Assembly: GCA_041984235.1 (NCBI GenBank)
Contig: JBHIYN010000010.1
Location: 62,001-126,000 of the forward strand
Source of the DNA: JBHIYN01 sp041984235
Lineage (GTDB): Bacteria; Pseudomonadota; Gammaproteobacteria; Ga0077536
Direction of reading: 5' to 3'
DNA: 64,000 nt
The first letter of the stretch is position 1. Every line of letters begins with the position of its first letter. This document shows positions 32,747 through 41,336 of this stretch, one piece after another. Below the pieces are notes generated by a model, which was given only the letters and a program-made list of their open reading frames with translations, searched no databases and was not told the DNA's origin. The position numbers and the translations under genes were made by a program.

Positions 32747-33388
32747 TCACACTGAAACGATACCGTGGCGAATCGCCAGCCGCGCGAGTTCGGCCGGCGT
32801 GCTCACCTCGAGCTTGTTCTTGATCTGCGTCGAGTAGTTGGCCACGGTCTTGTAGCTCAGTGACAAGCGCTGCGAAATCTCGTTGACGCTCAGACCTTCG
32901 GCCAGCAGGCAGAAAATCTCGAACTCGCGCGTGGACAGCGATTCGAACGGCGAGTCCGCGCCCTTGGTCTTCTGGAACGCCAGGCGCTGTGCGATGTCCG
33001 GGTCGAGGTAGATGTTGCCGCCGGCGATCTGGCGCACCGCCTCGACCAGCACCACCGGCGCACTGCTCTTGCCGATGTAACCGCGGGCCCCGGCCTGCAG
33101 CGCCTGCTCCACGAACACCGTGTCTTCGTGCATGCTGAACACCAGGATGCGGGCATCGTGGTCGCGCAGCACGATACGGCGAATCGCCTCCAGCCCGCCG
33201 ATGCCGGGCAGGCTGAGATCCATGATGACGATGTCCGGCTCGCATTCGACGTAACGCCGACAGGCGTTCTCGCCGTTCTCCGCCTCCGCCACGACGCTCA
33301 AATCACCCTGGTTCTCCAGCAATGTGGTGAACCCGGCACGGACCACGGCATGGTCATCGACCAGCAAGATACGCATGGGATGGTTCAT
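32747..33388 (-). CDS. NarL/LuxR-type response regulator
   Basis: A 213-residue regulator: receiver domain with D11/D12, phospho-acceptor D57 (VIMDLSLPG) and the switch lysine in YIGKSSA, then a LuxR-type HTH (LSTREFEIFCLLAEGLSVNEI, TVANYSTQIKNKL). In PQQ alcohol-oxidation regulons regulators of this type (AgmR/ExaE/PedR) switch on dehydrogenase and pqq genes; its position beside two PQQ-associated genes suggests the same. The ATG overlaps the kinase stop (ATGA). A second ATG four codons in is possible. Confidence 0.9.
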   Translation of the reverse strand: MNHPMRILLVDDHAVVRAGFTTLLENQGDLSVVAEAENGENACRRYVECEPDIVIMDLSLPGIGGLEAIRRIVLRDHDARILVFSMHEDTVFVEQALQAGARGYIGKSSAPVVLVEAVRQIAGGNIYLDPDIAQRLAFQKTKGADSPFESLSTREFEIFCLLAEGLSVNEISQRLSLSYKTVANYSTQIKNKLEVSTPAELARLAIRHGIVSV

Positions 33389-34740
33389 TCGGCCTGCTCC
33401 GCGGAAGCGCTGGACGGCAATGGTAGCGCCACGTCGATGTGGGTGCCGGCGCCGGGTGCGGTGCGCACGCGCAGCCTGCCGCCGAGCGCCTGTACGCGCT
33501 CACCGATGCCGGTCAGGCCGAGGCCGCGCGGCTGCGACGCGGGATCGAACCCGAGACCGTTGTCACTGATCGAGAGATGCAGCTCACCGCTGCCGGCGTC
33601 GCAGCGCAGCACCACGCCGGCCTCGCTCGCCGCCGCATGCCGTGCGACGTTGGTCAGCCCTTCCTGCACGATACGGTAGATACCGATGCGCATCTCCGCG
33701 GGCAGCTCCGCGAGGCGACGCTCGAGGTCGAGGCGACAGAAACATTCGCCGTGGTGCGAGTTCCACTCGTCGACCATCTGCTCCAGTGCCTTGACCAGCC
33801 CGAGCTCTTCCAGGCTTGCCGGGTGCAACCGCGTCATCATCTCGCGGATGCGCGCATACACTGCTGATGACACCTCGACGATGGTTGCCGCGCGCTCGCC
33901 GACGACCGCATCCGCACGTTCCCGGATCGAAACCGCCAGCGCCTTGATCGCGGTGATCGACTGCCCCATCTCGTCGTGCAGCTCGCGCGCGAGGTAATGC
34001 CTTTCCTCTTCCTGGATCGCAAGCGAGCGACGCGCCAGGGCCGCGTGGTCGCGTTCACTGCGTTCCAGTGCTTCTGCCATGTGGTTGAAACGCTCGTTGA
34101 GCCGATCGATGTCGGCGACACCGCTGGCGGCGAGACGCGCGGTGTAATGCCCTTTCTCGACCCCTTCGAGCGCCGTGGCCAGGTCCCACAACGGACGCAG
34201 TGAACGCCCCAGCGAGATATAGACCGCGGCATTGACTCCCACGAACACCGCCAGCAGCGTCCACAGCGTGACCCGCACCTCGCGCCAGGCTTCGGCGATC
34301 TCGGCCCCGGGATCGGCGACGATGACGATACCGCCCGCCGCGTCACCAATCTTGCGGGTGAGAAAGTCGGGCGGCGGCTCGACCACCCGCGTGAACCAGC
34401 GCGGCGCGTCCACCGCGGCGCGTTCGTCGTCCGCGTCCGGCCCGGTTGCCGGCGTGCCCTGCGCCGCCGAGATGCGCAGGTGGCGCAGCGGCGGGTGGTG
34501 GTCGAGGCGCGCCAGCAATGCCGCGAACGATTCACGCCCGGCCTCGCCGTCGCCAATGGCGCGCAAGCCGAGCAACAGGTTGGAAGCGAAATCGGTCGAA
34601 GCGCGCAGTTCTGCGGTTACGGCATGCCGCGCATTGTTGAGCAGGAGCAGGACCGCGACCGCCAGCGCGGCCGAGAAAATCAGGGACAGCAGGATATTGA
34701 GCCGCAGGCGCAGCCCGGGCCCGCTCTCGGCGGCGCGCAT
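33385..34740 (-). CDS. NarX-type sensor histidine kinase (HisKA_3)
   Basis: A 451-residue membrane kinase. One helix near the N-terminus (LRLNILLSLIFSAALAVAVLLLL), a periplasmic sensor of about 110 residues, a second helix near residues 160-182 (VTLWTLLAVFVGVNAAVYISL) and a HAMP linker lead to the HisKA_3 H-box ARELHDEMGQSITAIK and an ATPase domain (SDNGLGFDP, GLGLTGIGERV). The ATG at 34740 lies 19 nt after the preceding stop; a TTG at 34794 would overlap that gene. It is paired with the NarL-type regulator. Confidence 0.9.
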   Translation of the reverse strand: MRAAESGPGLRLRLNILLSLIFSAALAVAVLLLLNNARHAVTAELRASTDFASNLLLGLRAIGDGEAGRESFAALLARLDHHPPLRHLRISAAQGTPATGPDADDERAAVDAPRWFTRVVEPPPDFLTRKIGDAAGGIVIVADPGAEIAEAWREVRVTLWTLLAVFVGVNAAVYISLGRSLRPLWDLATALEGVEKGHYTARLAASGVADIDRLNERFNHMAEALERSERDHAALARRSLAIQEEERHYLARELHDEMGQSITAIKALAVSIRERADAVVGERAATIVEVSSAVYARIREMMTRLHPASLEELGLVKALEQMVDEWNSHHGECFCRLDLERRLAELPAEMRIGIYRIVQEGLTNVARHAAASEAGVVLRCDAGSGELHLSISDNGLGFDPASQPRGLGLTGIGERVQALGGRLRVRTAPGAGTHIDVALPLPSSASAEQAE

Positions 34741-34759
34741 CGCCGGATGGCGCGCGGGT

Positions 34760-35065
34760 TCAGCCGTTTCCTTCGCTGGCCTGGCGTTCGGCAAAACGCG
34801 CCTGTTGCTCGGGTGACGCTTCCGCCTGGTAGCGCTCTTTCCATTCCGAATAGGGCATGCCGTAGATCAGTTCGCGGGCGTCCTCGTAGTCCATTTCCAG
34901 CCCGCGCTCGCCGGCTTCCGCCCGGTACCACTTGGACAGGCAGTTGCGGCAGAACCCCGCGAGGTTCATAAGGTCGATGTTCTGCACGTCGGTGTGCTCG
35001 CGCAGGAAATCGCGCAGCCGGCGAAAAGTCGCCGCCTCGATTTCGAGTCGTTGCTGTTCATTCAT
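34760..35065 (-). CDS. DUF1244 family protein
   Basis: A 101-residue soluble protein. The family pattern is clear: FRRLRDFLREHTDVQNIDLMNLAGFCRNC, then LSKWYRAEAGERG and the YGMPYSEWKERYQ segment. Two close cysteines in FCRNCLSKWY are conserved. The function is not established. The ATG at 35065 has GGAGG about 9 nt upstream. It is the first gene of an operon with the NarX/NarL-like pair, about 20 nt before the kinase. Confidence 0.85.
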   Translation of the reverse strand: MNEQQRLEIEAATFRRLRDFLREHTDVQNIDLMNLAGFCRNCLSKWYRAEAGERGLEMDYEDARELIYGMPYSEWKERYQAEASPEQQARFAERQASEGNG

Positions 35066-35135
35066 GTTCGTATCCTCCGCTGGGACCGCACCGTACCGTA
35101 TGGTCGGCCGGGTGTCGTGCGGCCGGCCTTGCCCT

Positions 35136-35141
35136 ATTATA
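35136..35141 (-). promoter_or_regulatory. Candidate -10 box for the DUF1244/two-component operon
   Basis: A perfect TATAAT on the minus strand about 70 nt before the DUF1244 ATG, in otherwise GC-rich DNA. No good -35 is found at 17 nt, so an activator or a leader role is possible. The same bases read TATTAT on the plus strand and could serve ndh instead. Confidence 0.35.
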
Positions 35142-35172
35142 CGCGGGCGACATGCGTCACCCCTGATATCCC

Positions 35173-36504
35173 ATGGTCCAGTCTTGCGAGCCAACCAGAA
35201 TCGTGATCGTCGGCGGCGGCGCCGGGGGACTCGAGCTGGCGACCCGTCTCGGGCGCCGCCACGGGCGCGATCCGGCCTTCGAGATCACCCTGGTGGACCG
35301 CAACTATACGCACCTGTGGAAACCACTGCTGCACGAAGTCGCCGCGGGCTCGCTGAACTCCTACGAGGACGAAATGAGCTACGTCGCGCAGGCGCACTGG
35401 AATCATTTCCGTTTCAAGCTCGGCGCGCTGAAGCAGCTCGACCGCGAGCAGCGCCGCATCACCATCGCCGCCTCGCTCGACGCCGAAGGCAAGGAGTACA
35501 TCCCGGAGCGTACCCTGCCCTACGACTACCTGGTCATCGCCATCGGCAGCGTGACCAATGATTTCGGCATTCCCGGCGTCGCCGAACACTGCTTTTTCCT
35601 CGATTCACGTGAACAGGCCGATGCCTTCCACCAGCACCTGGTACGCGCCTGCTACGCCGCCAACGCGCAGGCCGAACCGATCCGGGAAGGACAGCTCCAC
35701 ATCGCCATCGCCGGCGCCGGCGCCACCGGCGTCGAGCTCGCCGCCGAGCTGCACCAGTCCCTGCACGAGCTGGTCGAGTTCGGACTGGAAAAGATCGATG
35801 TCGAAAACGACGTGCGCTTTCACCTCATCGAAGGCAGCGATCGCATCCTGCCCGGACTGCCAGAGCGCGTGTCCAGCTCGACCCACGAGATACTCGAACG
35901 CATGGGGGTCGAGGTGCACACCGGCGAGCTGATCGAGGAGGCCACCGCGGACGGTTTTCGCACCCGAGCCGGCACCCGCATCCAGGCCGAGATCAAGGTC
36001 TGGGCCGCCGGCATCCGCGGGCCCGAAGTGCTCACCGCACTCGGCGGGCTGGAGTGCAACCGTATCAATCAGCTCGTGGTGCGCCCCACGCTGCAGACCC
36101 TGGCCGACGACCGTATCTTCGCGCTCGGAGACTGCGCCGCCTGCCCCATGCCCGGCAGCGACCGTACCGTGCCGCCGCGCGCGCAGGCCGCCCACCAGCA
36201 GGCGACCCACGTCGCACGGGCCATCGAGAACCTGCTCGCGGGGAAACCCCTGGCCGACTACCGCTACAAGGATTTCGGCTCATTGATCAGCCTCAGCACC
36301 CACAGCGCCGTCGGCAACCTGATGGGCAACCTGCTGCGCCAACGTGCCGCCAACCTGCCGGTCGAAGGCCGCTTCGCCCGCTGGGCCTACCTGTCGCTGT
36401 ACAAAATGCACCAGATCGCGGTCAGGGGCTTCCTGCGTACCGGCCTCACCACGATCGCCGACCTGTTCACCCGCGCCAGCAAACCGCGCCTCAAGCTGCA
36501 CTGA
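35173..36504 (+). CDS. ndh: Type II NADH dehydrogenase (NDH-2)
   Basis: A 443-residue single-subunit flavoprotein transferring electrons from NADH to quinone without proton pumping. FAD motif IVIVGGGAGGLELATRLG, the quinone-side loop THLWKPLLHEVAAG, the NADH motif IAIAGAGATGVELAAEL, the second FAD motif DDRIFALGDCAACP and a C-terminal membrane-binding helical part (FARWAYLSLYKMHQIAVRGF) are all present. It is divergent from DUF1244 and convergent with the NtrC-like gene, so probably monocistronic. Confidence 0.94.
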   Translation: MVQSCEPTRIVIVGGGAGGLELATRLGRRHGRDPAFEITLVDRNYTHLWKPLLHEVAAGSLNSYEDEMSYVAQAHWNHFRFKLGALKQLDREQRRITIAASLDAEGKEYIPERTLPYDYLVIAIGSVTNDFGIPGVAEHCFFLDSREQADAFHQHLVRACYAANAQAEPIREGQLHIAIAGAGATGVELAAELHQSLHELVEFGLEKIDVENDVRFHLIEGSDRILPGLPERVSSSTHEILERMGVEVHTGELIEEATADGFRTRAGTRIQAEIKVWAAGIRGPEVLTALGGLECNRINQLVVRPTLQTLADDRIFALGDCAACPMPGSDRTVPPRAQAAHQQATHVARAIENLLAGKPLADYRYKDFGSLISLSTHSAVGNLMGNLLRQRAANLPVEGRFARWAYLSLYKMHQIAVRGFLRTGLTTIADLFTRASKPRLKLH

Positions 36505-36523
36505 GACGCGCCGGCGGGCGGGC

Positions 36524-37948
36524 TCAGGAGCTGCCGCGCAGACCGTACTTCTGCAGCCGGTAACGCATCGCCATGCGGGTGATGCCGAGCCGGCGCGCGG
36601 CCTCCGACACGTTGCCTTCGCTGCGCGCCAGCGCACGCTCGATCATCAGTTTCTCGACCTCCTCCAGGGTCAGGCCGTCGAGCGAGTCCGCTGCGGCCGC
36701 CGGCGCCGCGGTCGGCGCCGTATCACCGAGGGCGAGCGCCGGGGCGTCGATGAGGCCGTCGTCGGACAGCAGCACCGCACGCTCGATCACGTGGCTCAGC
36801 TCACGCACGTTGCCGGGCCAGGCGTAACGCCGCAGGCTGGCCCGCGCGGCCTCGCTGAACCTGGCCCCGGCCAGCCCGTAGCGGCGGGCGATGTCGGCCG
36901 CGAAATGCTGCGCCAGGAGCATGACGTCGTCACCGCGCTCACGCAGCGGGGGCAAGGACAGCGACAGCACGTTGAGGCGGAAGTAGAGATCGGAGCGCAG
37001 CGCGCCATCGGCGACCATCTCCTCGACCTGGCGGTTGGTCGCAGCCACGAACCACGCCCGCGTCACCCGTTCGTGCGAGCTGCCGATGCGCCGCAGGGTG
37101 CGGCGCTCCAGTACCGCCAGCAGCTTGGCCTGCAGCTCGAGCGGGATCTCGCCGATCTCGTCGAGGAACACGACGCCATCCTCGGCCGCCTCGATCAGAC
37201 CGGTGCGCTCGCTGACCGCATGCGTGAAAGCGCCCTTGACGTGGCCGAACAGCTCCGCCTCGATCAGGTCCTTTGGCAATGCCGCACAATCGACGTGGAC
37301 GAACGGCCGCTCGCGTCGCGACGAACTGTCGTGCAGCAGGCGCGCAGTGACGTCCTTGCCACTGCCGGTCTCGCCCGTGATCAGAACAGTCGGCGGCACG
37401 GCCTCGTCGCTGACCAGCCCGGCGATGCGTCGCACGTGCTCGCGCAGGGCGACCAGCAGCGGGGATTCACCGAGCAGTTCGACGCTGCCCGGCTGGTTGC
37501 TCTCTCTCGCGCGCGAGTAGGCCAGGCGCTGGTTGACCGCACTGTTGGCCATGACCTTCTCGACGTTGAGCACCAGCTCGTCGAGGTCGAGCGGCTTCTT
37601 GAGGTAATCCGAAGCAGCATGCTTCATCGCGGTGACCGCGTCGTCGACCTCGCCGTAAGCCGTCATGACGATCACCGGCACCGTGCTGTCGGCGCGCAGC
37701 GTGCGCAGGAAGTCGAGCCCCGATCCATCGGGCAGACGCATGTCGAGCAGGATCAGGTCCGGCTCGGCATCGGCCAGCGCACTACGCGCCGCGGACAGGG
37801 TCGTGACGTGCTCGCAGGCATAACCGGCCCGCTCCAGCCGGCGCAGTACGGCCTTGCCGAACAGCGCCTCGTCGTCCACCACGAGGACACGACGCCGCTG
37901 CGCCGGGATCTCCGCGCCCATCTCCGCGATGTCGTCATTCAGGGTCAT
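36524..37948 (-). CDS. NtrC-family response regulator with variant GAFTGA loop
   Basis: A 474-residue regulator: receiver with D25/D26 and phospho-acceptor D69 (LLDMRLPDGSG); AAA+ domain with Walker A GETGSGKD and Walker B VFLDEIGEI; and a Fis-type HTH at the end (SEAARRLGITRMAMRYRLQK). The sigma-54 contact loop reads GAFTHA (37217-37234) instead of GAFTGA, so the fifth residue is His. The ATG at 37948 overlaps the kinase gene by 14 nt. Targets are unknown. Confidence 0.9.
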   Translation of the reverse strand: MTLNDDIAEMGAEIPAQRRRVLVVDDEALFGKAVLRRLERAGYACEHVTTLSAARSALADAEPDLILLDMRLPDGSGLDFLRTLRADSTVPVIVMTAYGEVDDAVTAMKHAASDYLKKPLDLDELVLNVEKVMANSAVNQRLAYSRARESNQPGSVELLGESPLLVALREHVRRIAGLVSDEAVPPTVLITGETGSGKDVTARLLHDSSSRRERPFVHVDCAALPKDLIEAELFGHVKGAFTHAVSERTGLIEAAEDGVVFLDEIGEIPLELQAKLLAVLERRTLRRIGSSHERVTRAWFVAATNRQVEEMVADGALRSDLYFRLNVLSLSLPPLRERGDDVMLLAQHFAADIARRYGLAGARFSEAARASLRRYAWPGNVRELSHVIERAVLLSDDGLIDAPALALGDTAPTAAPAAAADSLDGLTLEEVEKLMIERALARSEGNVSEAARRLGITRMAMRYRLQKYGLRGSS

Positions 37949-39413
37949 GCTGTTCTGCGCTCTCGTGCACGGCGGCGCGGATCTCGACACGGGTGCCGAT
38001 GCCGGGGTTGCTGTGGAAGTCGACGCTGAAACCGTGTGCGCCGCATATTTTATAGGCAATCGGGATACCCAGGCCGGTGCCGAAGCGCTTCGTCGACGGG
38101 CCCGGGACCAGCTCCGAGGGCTCGGGCTGAAACGGCAGCCCGCCACCCTCGTCGGTGATGCTGAGCGCGACCTCTGCGCCACGGCGCTCCACCGCGCAAT
38201 GGATGGCCGATCCCCGCGGCGAAGCCTCGATGGCGTTGTTGAGCAGTCCGTACAGGGCCTGCTCGATGAGATCCGGGTCGGCGTCGATTTCGACCTCCTC
38301 GTCCCAGGCGCCTCGGGCACAGGTCACCGCGGCCTCCTCGGCGCGCACTGCCAGCAGCTCGAGCGCGGCATTCAGCAACTGGGCCGCCGTGACCGTGCGG
38401 CGCCGCGGTACCAGCGGATGCAGGTAAGACACCAGCGCCGTAACCCAGCGTTCGAGGCGGTCGACCGTGTCGATGATCGCCTGGCGCGTCTCGGCGATCT
38501 CCTCGGTGTTCTCGCTGCCGTCCAGGAGCTGTGCGTTGGCCCGGATCGCCGCCAGCGGGTTACGAATATTGTGGGCGACGACCGGGACCAGGCCACCCAG
38601 CGCCGACTGACGCTCGTTGGCCAGCACCGCGGCCCGGCTCGCCTGCAGGTCGTGCGCCATGCGGTTGATGCCACGCGCCAGCTCGCGCACCTCGGAAACG
38701 CCCGACTCCGGCAGTGCGCGCCCCAGGTTACCGTCACTGAGCTCTCGCGTGCCGGCGACCACCTCCTGCATCGGCGCGACGAAGCCTCGCAGCAGCGTGC
38801 GGCGCGAGAAGAGCAGCAATGCCACGCCAATGACGATCGGCACTGCCAGTCCGTACGGCGCGAGCGTGGTCCAGCGCGCGATCGTGCGCTCCTGCTCTGA
38901 GCGCTGCAATTCGATGAGCCCGACGAACGACTCGAACGCCGCTTCGAAGCCGGCGACGAACTCGTGGCCGAACGCGGGATCGAGAATCTGCGAACGTACC
39001 AGGCGGTTGAGCGCGAACGAGTCTCCCAGCGTTTCGCGCAGGTTGGCCTGCAGCAGGCTGAACGCGGTCTGCATGGCCTGCACCGCGTAATCCTCACCGC
39101 GGTGCGCGGACTGTCGCCGCAGCTCGTTGAACAGCTCCTGGATGCGCCCCACGTAATCCGAATTGATCTCCGCGGCGCGGGCGTCCTCGCGCAGGGCCGC
39201 GACCGAGACCTCCTGGATCTGCTTGAACAGCTGGGTCCTGATCTCCTGCGCGGTGTGCGAGAGCAGGTTGAGCCGGATCGACTCCTCCGACCACTGCTGC
39301 CACAGCCAGGCCCAGGTCGCGCCCAGGACCCCGCTGACGACGACCAGGAACACGAACGTGATCTCGTGTACCAGCAGCACGCGCCGCAGCGACTGGGGGG
39401 TCGAACCTGCCAT
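37935..39413 (-). CDS. NtrB-type membrane sensor histidine kinase
   Basis: A 492-residue kinase. Helix 1 is at about 13-36; a periplasmic helical sensor of about 150 residues follows; helix 2 is at about 188-205 (LAVPIVIGVALLLFS); then HAMP, the H-box PVVAHNIRNPLAAIRANAQ with the phosphorylated His followed by Asn instead of the usual Glu, and an ATPase domain (GLLNNAIEASPRG, GTGLGIPIAYKICGAHG). It overlaps the regulator gene by 14 nt. The ligand is unknown. Confidence 0.9.
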   Translation of the reverse strand: MAGSTPQSLRRVLLVHEITFVFLVVVSGVLGATWAWLWQQWSEESIRLNLLSHTAQEIRTQLFKQIQEVSVAALREDARAAEINSDYVGRIQELFNELRRQSAHRGEDYAVQAMQTAFSLLQANLRETLGDSFALNRLVRSQILDPAFGHEFVAGFEAAFESFVGLIELQRSEQERTIARWTTLAPYGLAVPIVIGVALLLFSRRTLLRGFVAPMQEVVAGTRELSDGNLGRALPESGVSEVRELARGINRMAHDLQASRAAVLANERQSALGGLVPVVAHNIRNPLAAIRANAQLLDGSENTEEIAETRQAIIDTVDRLERWVTALVSYLHPLVPRRRTVTAAQLLNAALELLAVRAEEAAVTCARGAWDEEVEIDADPDLIEQALYGLLNNAIEASPRGSAIHCAVERRGAEVALSITDEGGGLPFQPEPSELVPGPSTKRFGTGLGIPIAYKICGAHGFSVDFHSNPGIGTRVEIRAAVHESAEQHDPE

Positions 39414-39472
39414 GGCCGGCGACGCCCGCAGCCGTGCTCAGCGCGGAGCGCCGGCGCGGCGCGTGCGCTGCC

Positions 39473-40006
39473 TCACCACGACAACATGCGGCGCAGCAGG
39501 TGGGCCTGGCCGCCGAGCAGGTGCGACAACACGCCCAGCAGGTGGATCCCGATCAACACGACCAGCGCGATCGAGCCGATGACATGGATTTCGGTGAACA
39601 GCTCGTTCAGCGGCGCGTCGCGCCAGCCCCAGTGCGGCAGCGCGATCCCGAACCAGCTCGTGCGATAACCGCTGAAGCTCGATGACAGGTAGCCGCTCAG
39701 CGGCTGGACCACCAGCACCGCGTAGAACGCAAGGTGGACGAGGCGTGCCAGCGCGCGCTGCCAGCGCGGTACTTCGTCCGGCAGCGGCGGCGGTGCGTGG
39801 CACAGTCGCCACGCAATGCGCGCCGCCATCAGCGCGAACACGCTCAGGCCAATCGATTTGTGCAGCGCAAAATAATAGCCCCGGTCCGGACCCTTGGGCA
39901 GATCGACCATGAACCAGCCGAGACCGACGAGCACGAACACGAGCGCGGCGGCGAGCCAGTGGATCACGATCGCGGTGCGCGTGTAACGGAGAGCGGATTC
40001 GGGCAT
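39473..40006 (-). CDS. Cytochrome b561 family membrane protein
   Basis: A 177-residue four-helix di-heme cytochrome of the CybB type. Candidate heme histidines sit in IVIHWLAAALVF, FALHKSIGLSVF, RLVHLAFYAVLV and EIHVIGSIALVVLIGIHLLGV. The family moves electrons between quinol and periplasmic acceptors or superoxide. The ATG at 40006 gives the standard N-terminus (RYTRTAIVIHW); the frame is open further upstream. It lies 59 nt upstream of the NtrB-type gene on the same strand. Confidence 0.88.
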   Translation of the reverse strand: MPESALRYTRTAIVIHWLAAALVFVLVGLGWFMVDLPKGPDRGYYFALHKSIGLSVFALMAARIAWRLCHAPPPLPDEVPRWQRALARLVHLAFYAVLVVQPLSGYLSSSFSGYRTSWFGIALPHWGWRDAPLNELFTEIHVIGSIALVVLIGIHLLGVLSHLLGGQAHLLRRMLSW

Positions 40007-40240
40007 GCGTGCTGGCAGTCTGTTGGTGGCGTCGCCGCCTGCGGCGTCGCACGGGTTGCGGATCGGGCGGGTCGCCGCGTATCCACGCACGCCGCAAGCG
40101 TAGCATGTGATCGCCCTTATCCATTAGAATTCGCGACGGCAATGGCGCATGCCGAAGCCGCCGCCAACGAACGGTACATGTTGCTGACGACCACTGACGG
40201 CGAAATGAATCGAGAGGTATCGACGGCGAACGCCGCCGGG

Positions 40241-40858
40241 ATGACGGCCGGGATCCCGCCCCGCCACGGGCACCTGCCGCTGGCGCGTATCCGGCGCCCC
40301 GTGCCGGTCTGGCTTGGCGCATGCGTGCTGGCGCTGCTCACGATGCTGGCCGGGAACGCCGCCGCCGCGCCCTACGAAATCGAGATCGACAAGGGCAATC
40401 GCCAGCTCATCGTGCGCAGCGGCGACGAGGTGCTCAAGGTCTTCTCCGTGGCCGTCGGCAGAGGCGGCGCCGGCGACAAGCAGCGCACCGGCGACAACAA
40501 GACCCCGGTCGGCACCTACCGCGTCGTCGGCTTCAATCCCAGCAACCGCTTCGACTACTTCGTTCGCCTCAATTACCCGAACGTCAAGGATGCCTTCTAC
40601 GGCCTGCGCAACGAGGTCATCACGCGCGACGAGTTCGACCGCATCGTGACCGCGCTACGCGGCGGCCGCCTGCCGCCCCAGAACACCGCCCTCGGTGGCG
40701 CCATCGGCATCCACGGCATCGGCGAGCAGACGCCGACCAAGCTGCGTATCCACGATCGCATGGACTGGACGGAAGGCTGTATCGCGCTGCGCAACGAGCA
40801 GGTCCGCGAGCTGCGCCACTATCTGGGAATCGGGACCCGCGTGGTAATTCGCGAATGA
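40241..40858 (+). CDS. L,D-transpeptidase (YkuD family), exported
   Basis: A 205-residue periplasmic enzyme of the peptidoglycan L,D-transpeptidase family. Signal-like helix VWLGACVLALLTMLAGNAAAA, then the YkuD domain: YEIEIDKGNRQLIV, KTPVGTYRVVGFNP, IGIHGIGE and the catalytic DWTEGCIALRN (Cys nucleophile, His in IHG). Several in-frame ATGs exist (40142, 40178, 40205, 40241); the last leaves a normal signal peptide and is chosen, with low certainty. The stop overlaps the DUF302 gene ATG (ATGA). It opens a run of six same-direction genes. Confidence 0.88.
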   Translation: MTAGIPPRHGHLPLARIRRPVPVWLGACVLALLTMLAGNAAAAPYEIEIDKGNRQLIVRSGDEVLKVFSVAVGRGGAGDKQRTGDNKTPVGTYRVVGFNPSNRFDYFVRLNYPNVKDAFYGLRNEVITRDEFDRIVTALRGGRLPPQNTALGGAIGIHGIGEQTPTKLRIHDRMDWTEGCIALRNEQVRELRHYLGIGTRVVIRE

Positions 40859-41334
40859 GCGTCGCGCGGGCCGCGCTGGTGCTGGCGCTGGCCCTGCTCT
40901 CGCTGCCCCCGGCGCCGGCCGCCTCGGACCCCGGACAGCACGCACCACAGATCGTCCGCTACGTCGTCGACAAGTCCTTCGACGATGTCGTATTCGAGCT
41001 CAATTTCGCGATCACGGAGCGCAATTTCCGCATTACCGGGCGCAATACCATCGGCGAGGGACTGCGCAAGCGCGGTTACAGCGATTTTCCTGACGTCGAG
41101 GTCATTCACTTCTGCAGCCTGGAGCTCGCGCGCGAGGTGCTGCTGATCGATCCCGGATTCGTCGCGCAGATGCCGTGTAGAATCACCGTGCACGAGCAGG
41201 ACGGCAAGACCGTCGTCAGCCTCATCACCCTGCCCGTCGACCATGCGGATGAGCGTGTCAACGACTTCGCCCGGCGCATGAACGCGACCCTGACCGAGAT
41301 CGCCGAGTTCGCGGTCGAGACCGAAGGAGATTAG
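40855..41334 (+). CDS. Exported DUF302-domain protein
   Basis: A 159-residue protein with a signal peptide (ALVLALALLSLPPAPAAS) and a DUF302 domain. The pattern is the N-terminal strand VVDKSFDDVVFELNFAITERNF, CSLELAREVLLIDPGFVAQMPCRITVHE, and a C-terminal helix. DUF302 proteins bind small molecules or act beside redox proteins; the role is not established. It is translationally coupled to the L,D-transpeptidase (ATGA). The ribosome-binding site of the next gene lies inside its last codons. Confidence 0.85.
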   Translation: MSVARAALVLALALLSLPPAPAASDPGQHAPQIVRYVVDKSFDDVVFELNFAITERNFRITGRNTIGEGLRKRGYSDFPDVEVIHFCSLELAREVLLIDPGFVAQMPCRITVHEQDGKTVVSLITLPVDHADERVNDFARRMNATLTEIAEFAVETEGD

Positions 41335-41336
41335 CG

